Assembly (NCBI RefSeq): GCF_003202405.1
Contig: NZ_QJHL01000001.1
Location: 1,798,001-1,862,000 of the forward strand
Direction of reading: 5' to 3'
Source of the DNA: Flavobacterium hydrophilum
GTDB taxonomy: Bacteria; Bacteroidota; Bacteroidia; Flavobacteriales; Flavobacteriaceae
Length of the DNA: 64,000 nucleotides
Under the pieces are notes generated by a model that did no database searches, had not been told where the DNA came from, and saw only the letters and a program-made list of their open reading frames with translations. Below are positions 33,659 through 41,379 of the stretch, piece after piece. Both the position numbers and the translations under genes were made by a program. Each line of letters begins with the position of its first letter. Position 1 is the stretch's first letter.

Positions 33659-34480
33659 ATGAAAACAATTAAAATTATTGCTGCAGGTATTATTACATTA
33701 TTTACCACAGCAAACGTAGAAAGTCAAACAATAGTAAAAACAAAAGAAATGAATGTAAATTATGCCAATGAACTGGACATTGTAAATCAATTATCAACTC
33801 AGTCTGCAGTTGTTAATATGCCGGTAACAAAATTATTGAAAGCTCCCGGAAACGAAGCATTAAAAGCTTTTTTCTTTACTCCGGTAAAAAACAAATCACT
33901 TCTAAAAGGAAAAAAAATAGCCGTTTTGGTTGCAGATGGTTTTGAAGAAATCGAATTAACAGGTCCTGTTTGGTATTTTAGAGAATTAGGTGCAGAGGTA
34001 GAAATCGTTGCTCCAAAATTCAATCCTGCACCGGAAAGATACGGACTCGTTTTTCCTGAAATGGCTAATACACATGTTATGGCAATTCAGTATTTACAGC
34101 CAGTGGGCTGGTTAAAATTTGATCATACTGCAGATCAGATCAAAGTAAGCGATTATGATGCAGTATTTATTCCCGGTGGCGCCTGGAATCCGGATAATCT
34201 TCGTTATGATAAAGATGTCATCAAATTTATTCAGGATTTTAACAAAGCAGGAAAATTGATTGCCGCCATTTGCCATGCTCCCGTTGTTTTGGCTTCTGCC
34301 GATATTTTGAAAGGAAGAAAATTAACCGGATACTGGAACATTCAGGTGGACTTAAAAAACGCCGGCGGAACAGTACTAGAACAATCTGTTGTAACAGACA
34401 GAAACATCATCACCAGCAGACACCCCATTGATGTTGCAGATTTTTCTAAAGCGGTAGAAAACTGGTTAATTAAAAAGTAA
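33659..34480 (+). CDS. DJ-1/PfpI-family protein with signal peptide
   Basis: A 273-residue protein. Residues about 1-23 are a signal peptide (MKTIKIIAAGIITLFTTANVES). The DJ-1/PfpI domain spans about 80-270: KIAVLVADGFEEIELTGPVWYF, DAVFIPGGAWNPDNLR and the nucleophile elbow AAICHAP with Cys205. Deglycase, chaperone or protease activities are known in this family. The Glu of DGFEEIE and a His beside the Cys complete the usual triad. It seems to be the last gene of the oxidoreductase operon, followed by an inverted repeat at 34499-34535. An extracytoplasmic DJ-1 protein is less common than the cytoplasmic form. Confidence 0.88.
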   Translation: MKTIKIIAAGIITLFTTANVESQTIVKTKEMNVNYANELDIVNQLSTQSAVVNMPVTKLLKAPGNEALKAFFFTPVKNKSLLKGKKIAVLVADGFEEIELTGPVWYFRELGAEVEIVAPKFNPAPERYGLVFPEMANTHVMAIQYLQPVGWLKFDHTADQIKVSDYDAVFIPGGAWNPDNLRYDKDVIKFIQDFNKAGKLIAAICHAPVVLASADILKGRKLTGYWNIQVDLKNAGGTVLEQSVVTDRNIITSRHPIDVADFSKAVENWLIKK

Positions 34481-34498
34481 TTGGTTAATTGTTAAAGA

Positions 34499-34535
34499 TT
34501 TGATAGTGGAAGAAATAACTTTTTCCACTATCAAA
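34499..34535 (+). terminator. Terminator-like hairpin after DJ-1 gene
   Basis: TTTGATAGTGGAA (34499-34511) pairs exactly with TTCCACTATCAAA (34523-34535); loop about 11 nt. There is no strong T-run after it, so termination is possible but unproven. Confidence 0.55.
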
Positions 34536-34617
34536 ATCATCAAAAAAATAATATTCTGTATATCTTTTGATTAGCTTTGAAGTTATTAAACAGCTATAGA
34601 GTAATCAATTTTGAAAT

Positions 34618-35661
34618 ATGGAATTGCCGAAAGTACATTTTTATAAAAAATATGATTTGATCTTTAAAGCCATTGTTGCCGGTGGATTACTGGGTTTACT
34701 TTATAGCGCAGTTAGCAATGCTGGTTCTTATTACAATCATTTGAAGTTACTGCCGGGAACATTAATCGGAATTTCGATTGGTTTTGTGGTGATTGCTTTT
34801 GAGAAGTCATTTATAAGATTAAATAACTATTCTTTTATAAAATCTACACTTTTAAAAGCATTTATTTACAGTTTTTGTATAATACTCTTTTTGATTTTGT
34901 TTGTAGTTATTTTTACAGAATTACTCGGACATATTTCATATCAGGAAGCTATTTTCAAATATTTTAAAAACCGCTTGTTTGAAGATTTTATATTTTCGCT
35001 TTTAGCATCCATTTTTTTGATTTTGTTTTTAGAAGTAAGCAGCTTGTTGAGCAGCAGATTTTTTTATAATTATTTTACGGGCAAATATCACCAGCCTGTT
35101 CAGGAAGAAAGAATTTTTATGTTTGTCGATGTCAAATCCTCCACAGCTATGGCAGAACAACTTGGCGATATTCGGTACAGCAGATTATTACAGGATTTAT
35201 TTAATGATTTTACTGATGCCATTTTGGCTTCAAAAGCAGAAGTTTACCAGTACGCCGGAGATGAAATCATTCTTACCTGGAAAACGTCAACAGGATTAAA
35301 AGGCGAGCGATGTCTGTATTGCTTCTATTTGCTGAAAGAATGTATAAAACGTCGGGAAGAATATTATTTAGAAAATTACAATATAGTCCCCAAATTTAAA
35401 GCCGGAATGCACATTGGAAAAGCTGTAACAACCTTGGTTGGAAAAGTAAAAAAAGAAATTGTTTTTCATGGCGATCTTCTCAATACAACTTCGAGAATTC
35501 AATGCAAATGCAATGATTTTAACCATGATTTTGTTATTTCAGAAGAAATGAAAAATGCATTATCCCGGGATCTGCCTGTGATTTATATACATCAGGGAGA
35601 AATACTTTTAAGAGGAAAAGCAAATGCAATGAAATTATATACCGTTGATTTTAATTTTTGA
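34618..35661 (+). CDS. Membrane adenylate/guanylate cyclase (class III)
   Basis: A 347-residue class III nucleotide cyclase. Four transmembrane helices occupy about residues 18-150 (FKAIVAGGLLGLLYSAV; LIGISIGFVVIAF; FIYSFCIILFLILFVVIFTELL; FIFSLLASIFLILFLEV). The catalytic domain follows (about 163-347): FMFVDVKSSTAMAEQLGDI with the first metal Asp, then VYQYAGDEIILTW with the second Asp. It makes cAMP or cGMP; the specificity residues cannot be assigned reliably by eye. A Crp/Fnr-type gene lies 3 kb upstream, which may be the effector. Confidence 0.88.
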   Translation: MELPKVHFYKKYDLIFKAIVAGGLLGLLYSAVSNAGSYYNHLKLLPGTLIGISIGFVVIAFEKSFIRLNNYSFIKSTLLKAFIYSFCIILFLILFVVIFTELLGHISYQEAIFKYFKNRLFEDFIFSLLASIFLILFLEVSSLLSSRFFYNYFTGKYHQPVQEERIFMFVDVKSSTAMAEQLGDIRYSRLLQDLFNDFTDAILASKAEVYQYAGDEIILTWKTSTGLKGERCLYCFYLLKECIKRREEYYLENYNIVPKFKAGMHIGKAVTTLVGKVKKEIVFHGDLLNTTSRIQCKCNDFNHDFVISEEMKNALSRDLPVIYIHQGEILLRGKANAMKLYTVDFNF

Positions 35662-35681
35662 ACAACATTTAAAAAAACATT

Positions 35682-36314
35682 ATGAAAGCACTAGTTATTG
35701 GAGCGACAGGTTCAACCGGAGAATTTCTGGTTGAAGAGCTTTTAAAAGATGCAGCTTACACCAATGTTATCATTTTTGTGAGAAGGGCAACTGGAAAGCA
35801 GAATCCTAAGTTAACAGAACACATTATAGACTTTTCTGCTATTGATAATTACAAAGATCTGATAGTTGGAGATGTTCTCTTTTCCTGTTTAGGAACAACG
35901 CTAAAAGCAGCCGGCTCAAAAGAAAATCAGCTTAAAATAGATTTTGATATTCCTGCAGCATTTGCCAGATTAGCCAAAGAGAACGGAATATCTTCGTTTG
36001 TACTTTTATCTTCTTATAATGCTTCGGCACAAAGCAACGTTTTTTATTCACAATTAAAAGGAAGATTAGAAGATAAGATTGAAGCGCTTCATTTTGAACA
36101 ATATATTATTTTCAGACCCGGACTTCTTTTGCGCGAAGGTACAGATCGTCTGGGCGAAAAGATTATGGTAAAAGTTTTAAATGCATTAAACTCCATTGGT
36201 ATCATGAGAAAATTTAAACCGTTGCCAACTTCACTTCTGGCAGAAAAATTAGCAAAAGCGCCAAAAACAGCCGCTAAAGGAATATCCATTTTTAGTTTAG
36301 AAGAAATATTTTAA
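35682..36314 (+). CDS. NAD(P)-binding oxidoreductase (HTATIP2/NmrA-like)
   Basis: A 210-residue atypical SDR: KALVIGATGSTGEFLVEELL (Rossmann glycine loop), DVLFSCLGTTLKAAGSKENQ, FVLLSSYNASAQSNVFYSQLKGRLED and IIFRPGLLLREG. It has the Y-x-x-x-K pair in the YSQLK block. Such proteins resemble HTATIP2 and NmrA, which bind NAD(P) and often act as redox sensors. It follows the cyclase gene by 20 bp and so is co-transcribed. Substrate unknown. Confidence 0.85.
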   Translation: MKALVIGATGSTGEFLVEELLKDAAYTNVIIFVRRATGKQNPKLTEHIIDFSAIDNYKDLIVGDVLFSCLGTTLKAAGSKENQLKIDFDIPAAFARLAKENGISSFVLLSSYNASAQSNVFYSQLKGRLEDKIEALHFEQYIIFRPGLLLREGTDRLGEKIMVKVLNALNSIGIMRKFKPLPTSLLAEKLAKAPKTAAKGISIFSLEEIF

Positions 36315-36454
36315 TTATGTGATGCAATGTCGATTTCACTAAGTTGGTAAATATTTTTTGTATCAAAAACCTCCCACAAGGATTTTGAAAATAATTGTAA
36401 TCAGTACTTCATTCTGCATTATTTTGAAATTAATAAATATCGTTATTTCTATAT

Positions 36455-36502
36455 TTTATGATTTCAATCATAAATTCAGGCTTCATAAGTGCTTTAAATT
36501 TG
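36455..36502 (+). promoter_or_regulatory. Flavohemoprotein promoter with palindrome near -42
   Basis: TTTATGATT-N2-AATCATAAA is a perfect 9+9 inverted repeat at 36455-36474. TAAATTTG at 36495-36502 is a TAnnTTTG -7 element. With a start near 36507 the palindrome centre is about -42, the position expected for a Crp/Fnr-class activator. Inference only; the binding protein is unknown. Confidence 0.65.
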
Positions 36503-36573
36503 TAAATGCAGAAAACAAAGCGCTTTACAATACTGCATTCCAAATATTTAATACATGCTAAAAAAAGTAAATA

Positions 36574-37785
36574 ATGAATAATTATCAAAAACAACTTATA
36601 TCAGCCACAGTTCCAATTTTACGAGAAAGCGGTGAAGACCTTACCGATTATTTTTATGCACGAATGTTCAAACATCATCCTGAACTTAGAAATATGTTCA
36701 ATATGGGGAACCAGGCAAACGGAAGACAAAAGTCAGCACTGGCCAACGCAGTATTGGCTTATGCCGAAAATATTGAAAATCCCAGTGTATTAATTGGCGT
36801 TCTTAAAGGAATAGGTTCTAAACACACCAGCCTGAACATCCAGCCCGAACAATATAAAATAGTAGGCACACACCTTATAGCATCGATAAAAGAAGTCATA
36901 GGCGAACCGGCAACAGATGAAATTCTTGAAGCATGGACTGTTGCTTTTTTTCAGCTTGCTGACATCATGATCAATGTAGAAAAAGGTTTATATGCTGAAA
37001 ATTTATCAAAAGAAGGTGGCTGGAACGGATGGAGAAACTTTATTATAAAAAGAATAGAACAGGAATCTGCAGAAATTAAATCTTTTTATCTGTATCCGCA
37101 GGACGGGAAAGAAATTGCTAATTTTCATCCCGGACAATTTATAAGTGTTCAGGTTTTTATAGAAGAATTAAACCTGTTGCAACCGAGACAGTATAGCTTA
37201 TCCACTTCTTATAATTCTGAATATTACAGAATATCTGTAAAAAAAGAAAACGGTATGAATTCTAATCCATCAGGAATGGTATCTAATGCAATGCATTTAA
37301 AATCAGAAGGAGATATAATTTCAATTTCTGCTCCGGCAGGTCTTTTTCATTTAGAAAAAGATTCTAAAAATCCGTTAGTATTGATAAGCGGAGGTGTTGG
37401 CTTTACCCCTATGCTGAGTATGCTGGAAACCAACATGAATGCTTTGCAAAACAAAAAAACAGTCTGGATCCATGGTTGTAGAAATGAGTCCGTACATGCA
37501 TTTAAAAATCAGATTGAGGAGTTAAAACAAAATACAGAATGGCTGGAGACTCATACTTTTTATGATACATCTGAGGATGAAAAAAATCTTCCGGAAAACA
37601 TATCTTTAGGACGCGTTGATCTACAAAAGTGCAGTGATTCGATTCTTATCGAAGGTGCTAAATTTTACATCTGTGGTCCTGAAATCTTTATAAAAAACCA
37701 ATATGAAAGTCTGCTGAATCTAAACGTAAGTCGGGAAAATATTTTCTATGAAGAATTTGGTCCCCAACTAATTAATTTAAACTAA
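36574..37785 (+). CDS. hmp: Flavohemoprotein, nitric oxide dioxygenase
   Basis: A 403-residue flavohaemoglobin that turns NO and O2 into nitrate with NAD(P)H. The globin domain (about 1-135) has FYARMF, the E-helix region and the proximal histidine at about 84 (GIGSKHTSLNI). The FAD-binding reductase domain (about 150-255) shows RQYSLSTSYN, and the NAD domain (about 265-400) shows LISGGVGFTPMLSMLE, IHGCRNE, FYICGPEIFIKNQ. All parts are in normal order and length. A Crp/Fnr-like palindrome and TAAATTTG element precede it. It is followed by a DUF2798 gene 10 bp later. Confidence 0.95.
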   Translation: MNNYQKQLISATVPILRESGEDLTDYFYARMFKHHPELRNMFNMGNQANGRQKSALANAVLAYAENIENPSVLIGVLKGIGSKHTSLNIQPEQYKIVGTHLIASIKEVIGEPATDEILEAWTVAFFQLADIMINVEKGLYAENLSKEGGWNGWRNFIIKRIEQESAEIKSFYLYPQDGKEIANFHPGQFISVQVFIEELNLLQPRQYSLSTSYNSEYYRISVKKENGMNSNPSGMVSNAMHLKSEGDIISISAPAGLFHLEKDSKNPLVLISGGVGFTPMLSMLETNMNALQNKKTVWIHGCRNESVHAFKNQIEELKQNTEWLETHTFYDTSEDEKNLPENISLGRVDLQKCSDSILIEGAKFYICGPEIFIKNQYESLLNLNVSRENIFYEEFGPQLINLN

Positions 37786-37795
37786 AACATTAGTA

Positions 37796-37990
37796 GTGAA
37801 AATATACCTTCGGGACTTTCTGTCAAAAGTGTTAAAAAATCTGATCACCACACTGTTCATAACACTCACATTAGCCTGTATTAATTGTAGTGACCAATCC
37901 GGATTTTTATTATTTTGGATGCGTTCCTGGGCAGTTGCAAGCTTAATTTCAATTTTTTTTACCTTTTTTATTTTTCCAAATAAAATGTAA
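37796..37990 (+). CDS. DUF2798 small membrane protein, GTG start
   Basis: A 64-residue protein with two membrane helices (about 13-30 LKNLITTLFITLTLACI and 38-60 FLLFWMRSWAVASLISIFFTFFIFP), fitting DUF2798. The frame can only begin at the GTG at 37796, 10 bp after the hmp stop, because an in-frame stop lies just upstream. A longer minus-strand frame (37777-38049) covers the same bases but is a shadow. Function unknown. Confidence 0.7.
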   Translation: MKIYLRDFLSKVLKNLITTLFITLTLACINCSDQSGFLLFWMRSWAVASLISIFFTFFIFPNKM

Positions 37991-38017
37991 ATATAAAACT
38001 CTTCAATATTTATGAAC

Positions 38018-38055
38018 ATGCCCCAAAAAGTTAGATCTATTTGGGGCATTTTTTA
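38018..38055. terminator. Terminator, ATGCCCCAAA hairpin
   Basis: ATGCCCCAAA (38018-38027) pairs exactly with TTTGGGGCAT (38040-38049), followed by a T-run on the plus strand. It ends the hmp-DUF2798 transcript and is convergent with the thioredoxin-like gene ending at 38116. Confidence 0.85.
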
Positions 38056-38115
38056 TGTTAACATATCTTTTATCAATAATAAAAATATATACAACAATAT
38101 TTACACAGATTAAAA

Positions 38116-38733
38116 TTAACCTAGGAAATGTTCTAATCTTCTTTTTAAAATATCCTCATTAATATGACCAAAATGCTGTCCTAAAATAGTATACTCATCA
38201 TCAAAAATAATAAATGATGGTGTACCGCGTAACTGATTTAACGTAAAGGTTTCTGCAATTAATGGCATCTCCACATAATGTGATTTTATTTTTGCTACTA
38301 AGATTTCTTTTTCTGTTTTTGAAAAATTTGGAAAATTTGGAAGAGCATTACAAATTAATTCAATCTTATCTGAATTTATTAAGTGCTCAGAAGTTGTAAT
38401 TCTGTCGAAAGCTACCGGAAATTTTATTTTTTCAGAATAGTTAGAAAGCTCATAATTTATAATATAATAATTTTTTGTTGCTCCGACTAATTTACCGTCG
38501 CCCAATAACAATTTTAAGTTTACTTCATTATTATATTCAAAATCTTCAAAAGCAGTTGCTACGCCTATAAAACCAACATCATTATGAAACGATTGATAAA
38601 GGTTATTAATTAAGGGAATACCATATATAAAACAACCGGGACAATTAACCTGAAATACAAATGCAATATTAACTTTATTTAATATAAATTCTCCTTGAAC
38701 TAACTCCTGAATATTGAGATGAAATTTTGACAT
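38116..38733 (-). CDS. Thioredoxin/TlpA-like protein, cytoplasmic
   Basis: A 205-residue protein with a thioredoxin-fold start (VNIAFVFQVNCPGCFIYGIPLINNLYQ) whose CxxC is Cys31-Pro-Gly-Cys34. The usual TlpA insertion helices follow, and a C-terminal TPSFIIFDDEYTILGQHFGHINED supplies the cis-Pro strand. No signal peptide is present, so it is cytoplasmic, unusual for TlpA-like proteins. It faces the hmp-DUF2798 terminator and is otherwise alone. Thiol-disulphide exchange is likely, partner unknown. Confidence 0.78.
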   Translation of the reverse strand: MSKFHLNIQELVQGEFILNKVNIAFVFQVNCPGCFIYGIPLINNLYQSFHNDVGFIGVATAFEDFEYNNEVNLKLLLGDGKLVGATKNYYIINYELSNYSEKIKFPVAFDRITTSEHLINSDKIELICNALPNFPNFSKTEKEILVAKIKSHYVEMPLIAETFTLNQLRGTPSFIIFDDEYTILGQHFGHINEDILKRRLEHFLG

Positions 38734-39018
38734 AAGTAAAATTGATTGATAAATTTGACATATAAGCTTGTAATACTAATTATAGGCCAAAGATAGCTGG
38801 AATTACTAACTAGTTTATGGTCCAGTTTTTACAGTAATTCATAAGTTCTTGCTTATCTATTCATAATCCTGTAAGAATGAAGAGTGATCATATAACATAT
38901 AGTTTTATATTAAGCTTAAATTGCAAATTCAAACTTTTAAAAGTTATGAAATACTGAGGATTAAGATATTATAAGAGATTTTTACGGATTATATAAAAAT
39001 ATTATAATAACCAATAAA

Positions 39019-40002
39019 ATGGAAGATATTAAAAAACACAGCAGTGGCCTTAAAGGAAAGACTGTTGTTATAACAGGAGCAAGCAGCGGTGTTGGCCGGG
39101 CTGCAGCAGAAGCTTTTGCGCTTGAAGGATGTAATATAATTGCCGTGGCAAGAGGTCAAAAAGGTATTAATGAAATACTTGAATATTGTCGCGTATTAAA
39201 TGTTTTGGCTGTTGGTATATCTGCAGATGTTTCAATCGCTGAAGATGTTGAGAAAGTGACAGCAGAAGCCTTGGCTATTAATGGAAAAATCGATATCTGG
39301 GTAAATAATGCCGGAGTGATGGCCAGTGGAAAATTTGAAGAAATTCCATTGGAAATTCACCATCAGGTAATTAAAACCAATTTATTTGGATACCTGCACG
39401 GGGCTTACAATGCCTTGAAAATTTTTAAAAACCAAAATGAAGGCATTTTAATTAATAATGTATCTATCGGAGGGTTCATGCCTGCACCATATAGTGCTGT
39501 ATACTCTGCTACCAAATACGGAATTAGAGGTATGATGGAGTGCCTGCAAGGCGAAATATCGAATCGAAAGCATATTCATATTTGCAATTTATATCCGCAA
39601 TTACAAAATTCTACAGGTAATTTGCACTCTGCCAAGTATTCTGGTTTTGATATGAAAATTCCATTTATTGCTTCTGATCCGCATGATACTGCAAGTAAAA
39701 TGGTGGAATTGGCAAAACATCCGCAAAAAGACTTGTTTCCCGATTTAAGAGCTGCAGCACTCACGAATACTTACCGATTATTCCCAAAACTTGTAATAAA
39801 TACAGCATCTGCAGCCCTTCGAATGAAAATGAAACTTAATCATGATAAGAAAGATGATTCTGGTAATGTTCTGGAAAACTCTAAAGCTCCTTTACGTGTT
39901 TATGGAAATCCCCCATCAAAAAAAGCAAATAATCTACGTTTAGCGTTATTTGCCGGATTGGGTTTTGGTACCGCCTTGCTGCTAATGAGAAAGAGATCGT
40001 AA
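39019..40002 (+). CDS. SDR oxidoreductase with C-terminal membrane anchor
   Basis: A 327-residue SDR. N-terminal Rossmann motif TVVITGASSGVGRAAAEAFA, NNAGVMASG, then active site S-x12-YSATKYG (Tyr about 160, Lys 164). The enzyme core ends near 250; the last 80 residues are a basic linker and a hydrophobic helix (LALFAGLGFGTALLLMRK), which would tether the enzyme to the inner membrane. It is flanked by intergenic spacers and ends before a bidirectional terminator. Substrate unknown. Confidence 0.88.
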   Translation: MEDIKKHSSGLKGKTVVITGASSGVGRAAAEAFALEGCNIIAVARGQKGINEILEYCRVLNVLAVGISADVSIAEDVEKVTAEALAINGKIDIWVNNAGVMASGKFEEIPLEIHHQVIKTNLFGYLHGAYNALKIFKNQNEGILINNVSIGGFMPAPYSAVYSATKYGIRGMMECLQGEISNRKHIHICNLYPQLQNSTGNLHSAKYSGFDMKIPFIASDPHDTASKMVELAKHPQKDLFPDLRAAALTNTYRLFPKLVINTASAALRMKMKLNHDKKDDSGNVLENSKAPLRVYGNPPSKKANNLRLALFAGLGFGTALLLMRKRS

Positions 40003-40090
40003 TCGTTAATTGATTTCAGATATCTTTTTTTTGCATAAATTAATACAGACTTGATCTCTATTTATGTATGAATAGTTTCATTTTATATCA

Positions 40091-40128
40091 AAAAAGATCA
40101 AACATTCTTAGAAACGTTTGATCTTTTT
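40091..40128. terminator. Bidirectional terminator, AAAAAGATCAAAC stem
   Basis: AAAAAGATCAAAC (40091-40103) pairs exactly with GTTTGATCTTTTT (40116-40128), with poly-A/T flanks on both sides. It lies between the SDR gene and the convergent PRC-barrel gene. Confidence 0.85.
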
Positions 40129-40178
40129 ATATATGCTTATAATTGCTTTTGTTGTATAAATCGCCTCCATAAGCAGCA

Positions 40179-40691
40179 TTAATGGCTATCAAATTCTCTG
40201 CGATTGTAAAAAGAATCATCATCGCTTTCAGATTCAAAACGGGACTGATCCTCAGGATAGTAAGATTTCATTACTCTTCGTTCATAATTTCTGTCAAAAT
40301 TATCATGCTGATTATATCTGTTTGTTTTTCTAAACGTATTATATCCTATACTATTAGCCATGACAATTTTCGTATCTTTATTTATGCTGACAGATCCAAT
40401 AGGTATGATGATATGACTGTCTCCATCCTTATAAATAAATTCCCTTCCATTGTCTCCTGCTATAGCATCATGCACCTCATTTTTGCTGTCCTCTATTAAC
40501 GCTTTATCCACGTTAACATCAAGATAAACAACACGCTTCATATCTTTATTAACCCAGAGATTGTCTATTTTTCCTATAGTCCGGTTGTCTGCATCTACTA
40601 TTTTCCATCCTCTCACATCAGAGTAATTCGAAGCAATTTTATAACCAGAAAGTTCGTCTAATCTGTATAAATTTCTATCTTTATTTTCCAT
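40179..40691 (-). CDS. PRC-barrel domain protein
   Basis: A 170-residue soluble protein whose first 110 residues form a PRC-barrel beta fold (DELSGYKIASNYSDVRGWKIVDADNRTIGKIDNLWVNKDMKRVVYLDVNVD ... FIYKDGDSHIIIPIGSVSINKDTKIV). The C-terminal 60 residues are charged and probably disordered (RYNQHDNFDRNYERR ... DDDSFYNRREFDSH). It lies 24 bp downstream of the small membrane protein on the same strand. Such proteins are often stress-induced and bind RNA or other proteins; the role here is unknown. Confidence 0.85.
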   Translation of the reverse strand: MENKDRNLYRLDELSGYKIASNYSDVRGWKIVDADNRTIGKIDNLWVNKDMKRVVYLDVNVDKALIEDSKNEVHDAIAGDNGREFIYKDGDSHIIIPIGSVSINKDTKIVMANSIGYNTFRKTNRYNQHDNFDRNYERRVMKSYYPEDQSRFESESDDDSFYNRREFDSH

Positions 40692-40715
40692 ACATCCTAT
40701 TTTTAATATTATAAA

Positions 40716-40880
40716 TTATTTAATGGTGTCTGCACTTGTAGTGTTTTCGATTGTTGACGTGTTTTCTACTCGTGTTTCATTATCTTTTAAAAAGACAAAG
40801 TAAATAATTGCTGCAAGTAACAGAACTACTATAACCCACGGCCATAAAGGCTTCTTTTTCTCAATTTTAATTTCTGCCAT
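40716..40880 (-). CDS. 54-residue single-pass membrane protein
   Basis: The minus-strand frame ATG 40880 to TAA 40716 encodes MAEIKIEKKKPLWPWVIVVL... with one transmembrane helix at about 12-30 and a polar tail (ETRVENTSTIENTTSADTIK). It is too short for common ORF cut-offs but is in line with a flavobacterial stress-operon pattern, 24 bp before the PRC-barrel gene. Family unknown; a small membrane partner of the PRC-barrel protein is plausible. Confidence 0.7.
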   Translation of the reverse strand: MAEIKIEKKKPLWPWVIVVLLLAAIIYFVFLKDNETRVENTSTIENTTSADTIK

Positions 40881-41379
40881 AACTTTTTTTTATAATTAAC
40901 ATTTTAAAGTATATTAAAGGTACAAACGAGAGTGAACTAAGAAGTATTAAATTTCAGCCAGAATTTATACAATTTCCAGTAGCTTATAAATTTAAAATGG
41001 AGTGACTTATGAATAAAAGAAGCGTTCTGTTTTTTTTCAAACAGGAACATAATTATTTCTGAATGCTAAAATTTAGAAATTTGGATTAATGTAAAAATGA
41101 GTTTTTGTAATTCTGGTGTAAAGACTTTTCTAACTTTGACACGATCAATTTTGTCGTTAAAATAAACCTTCCTTTGAATATTTGAGAACACAAAATTAAA
41201 TTAAAGATATTCATGAATTAAAGACGCTGTAATTGGTATATTTGGAAAATTGATTCACCTGTGGAATAATGTTTATGCCAGAATTTGAATTACATGATAG
41301 TTTATAAGGTCCGTTATAAAATTCAAATAATAAATTTATCCAACAAGTTAACCAACAGTAAAAGGCCGGATTAAATAAT
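40881..41379. other. Intergenic region upstream of HTCS
   Basis: No gene or RNA was recognised in these 499 bases. A TATATTTG -7 element at 41237-41244 is 135 bp before the HTCS start and is the best promoter candidate. Confidence 0.5.

Noticed and set aside
37777..38049. 90-codon minus-strand frame over the DUF2798 gene
   Set aside because: It runs through the terminator hairpin and has no family likeness, while the plus frame matches DUF2798.
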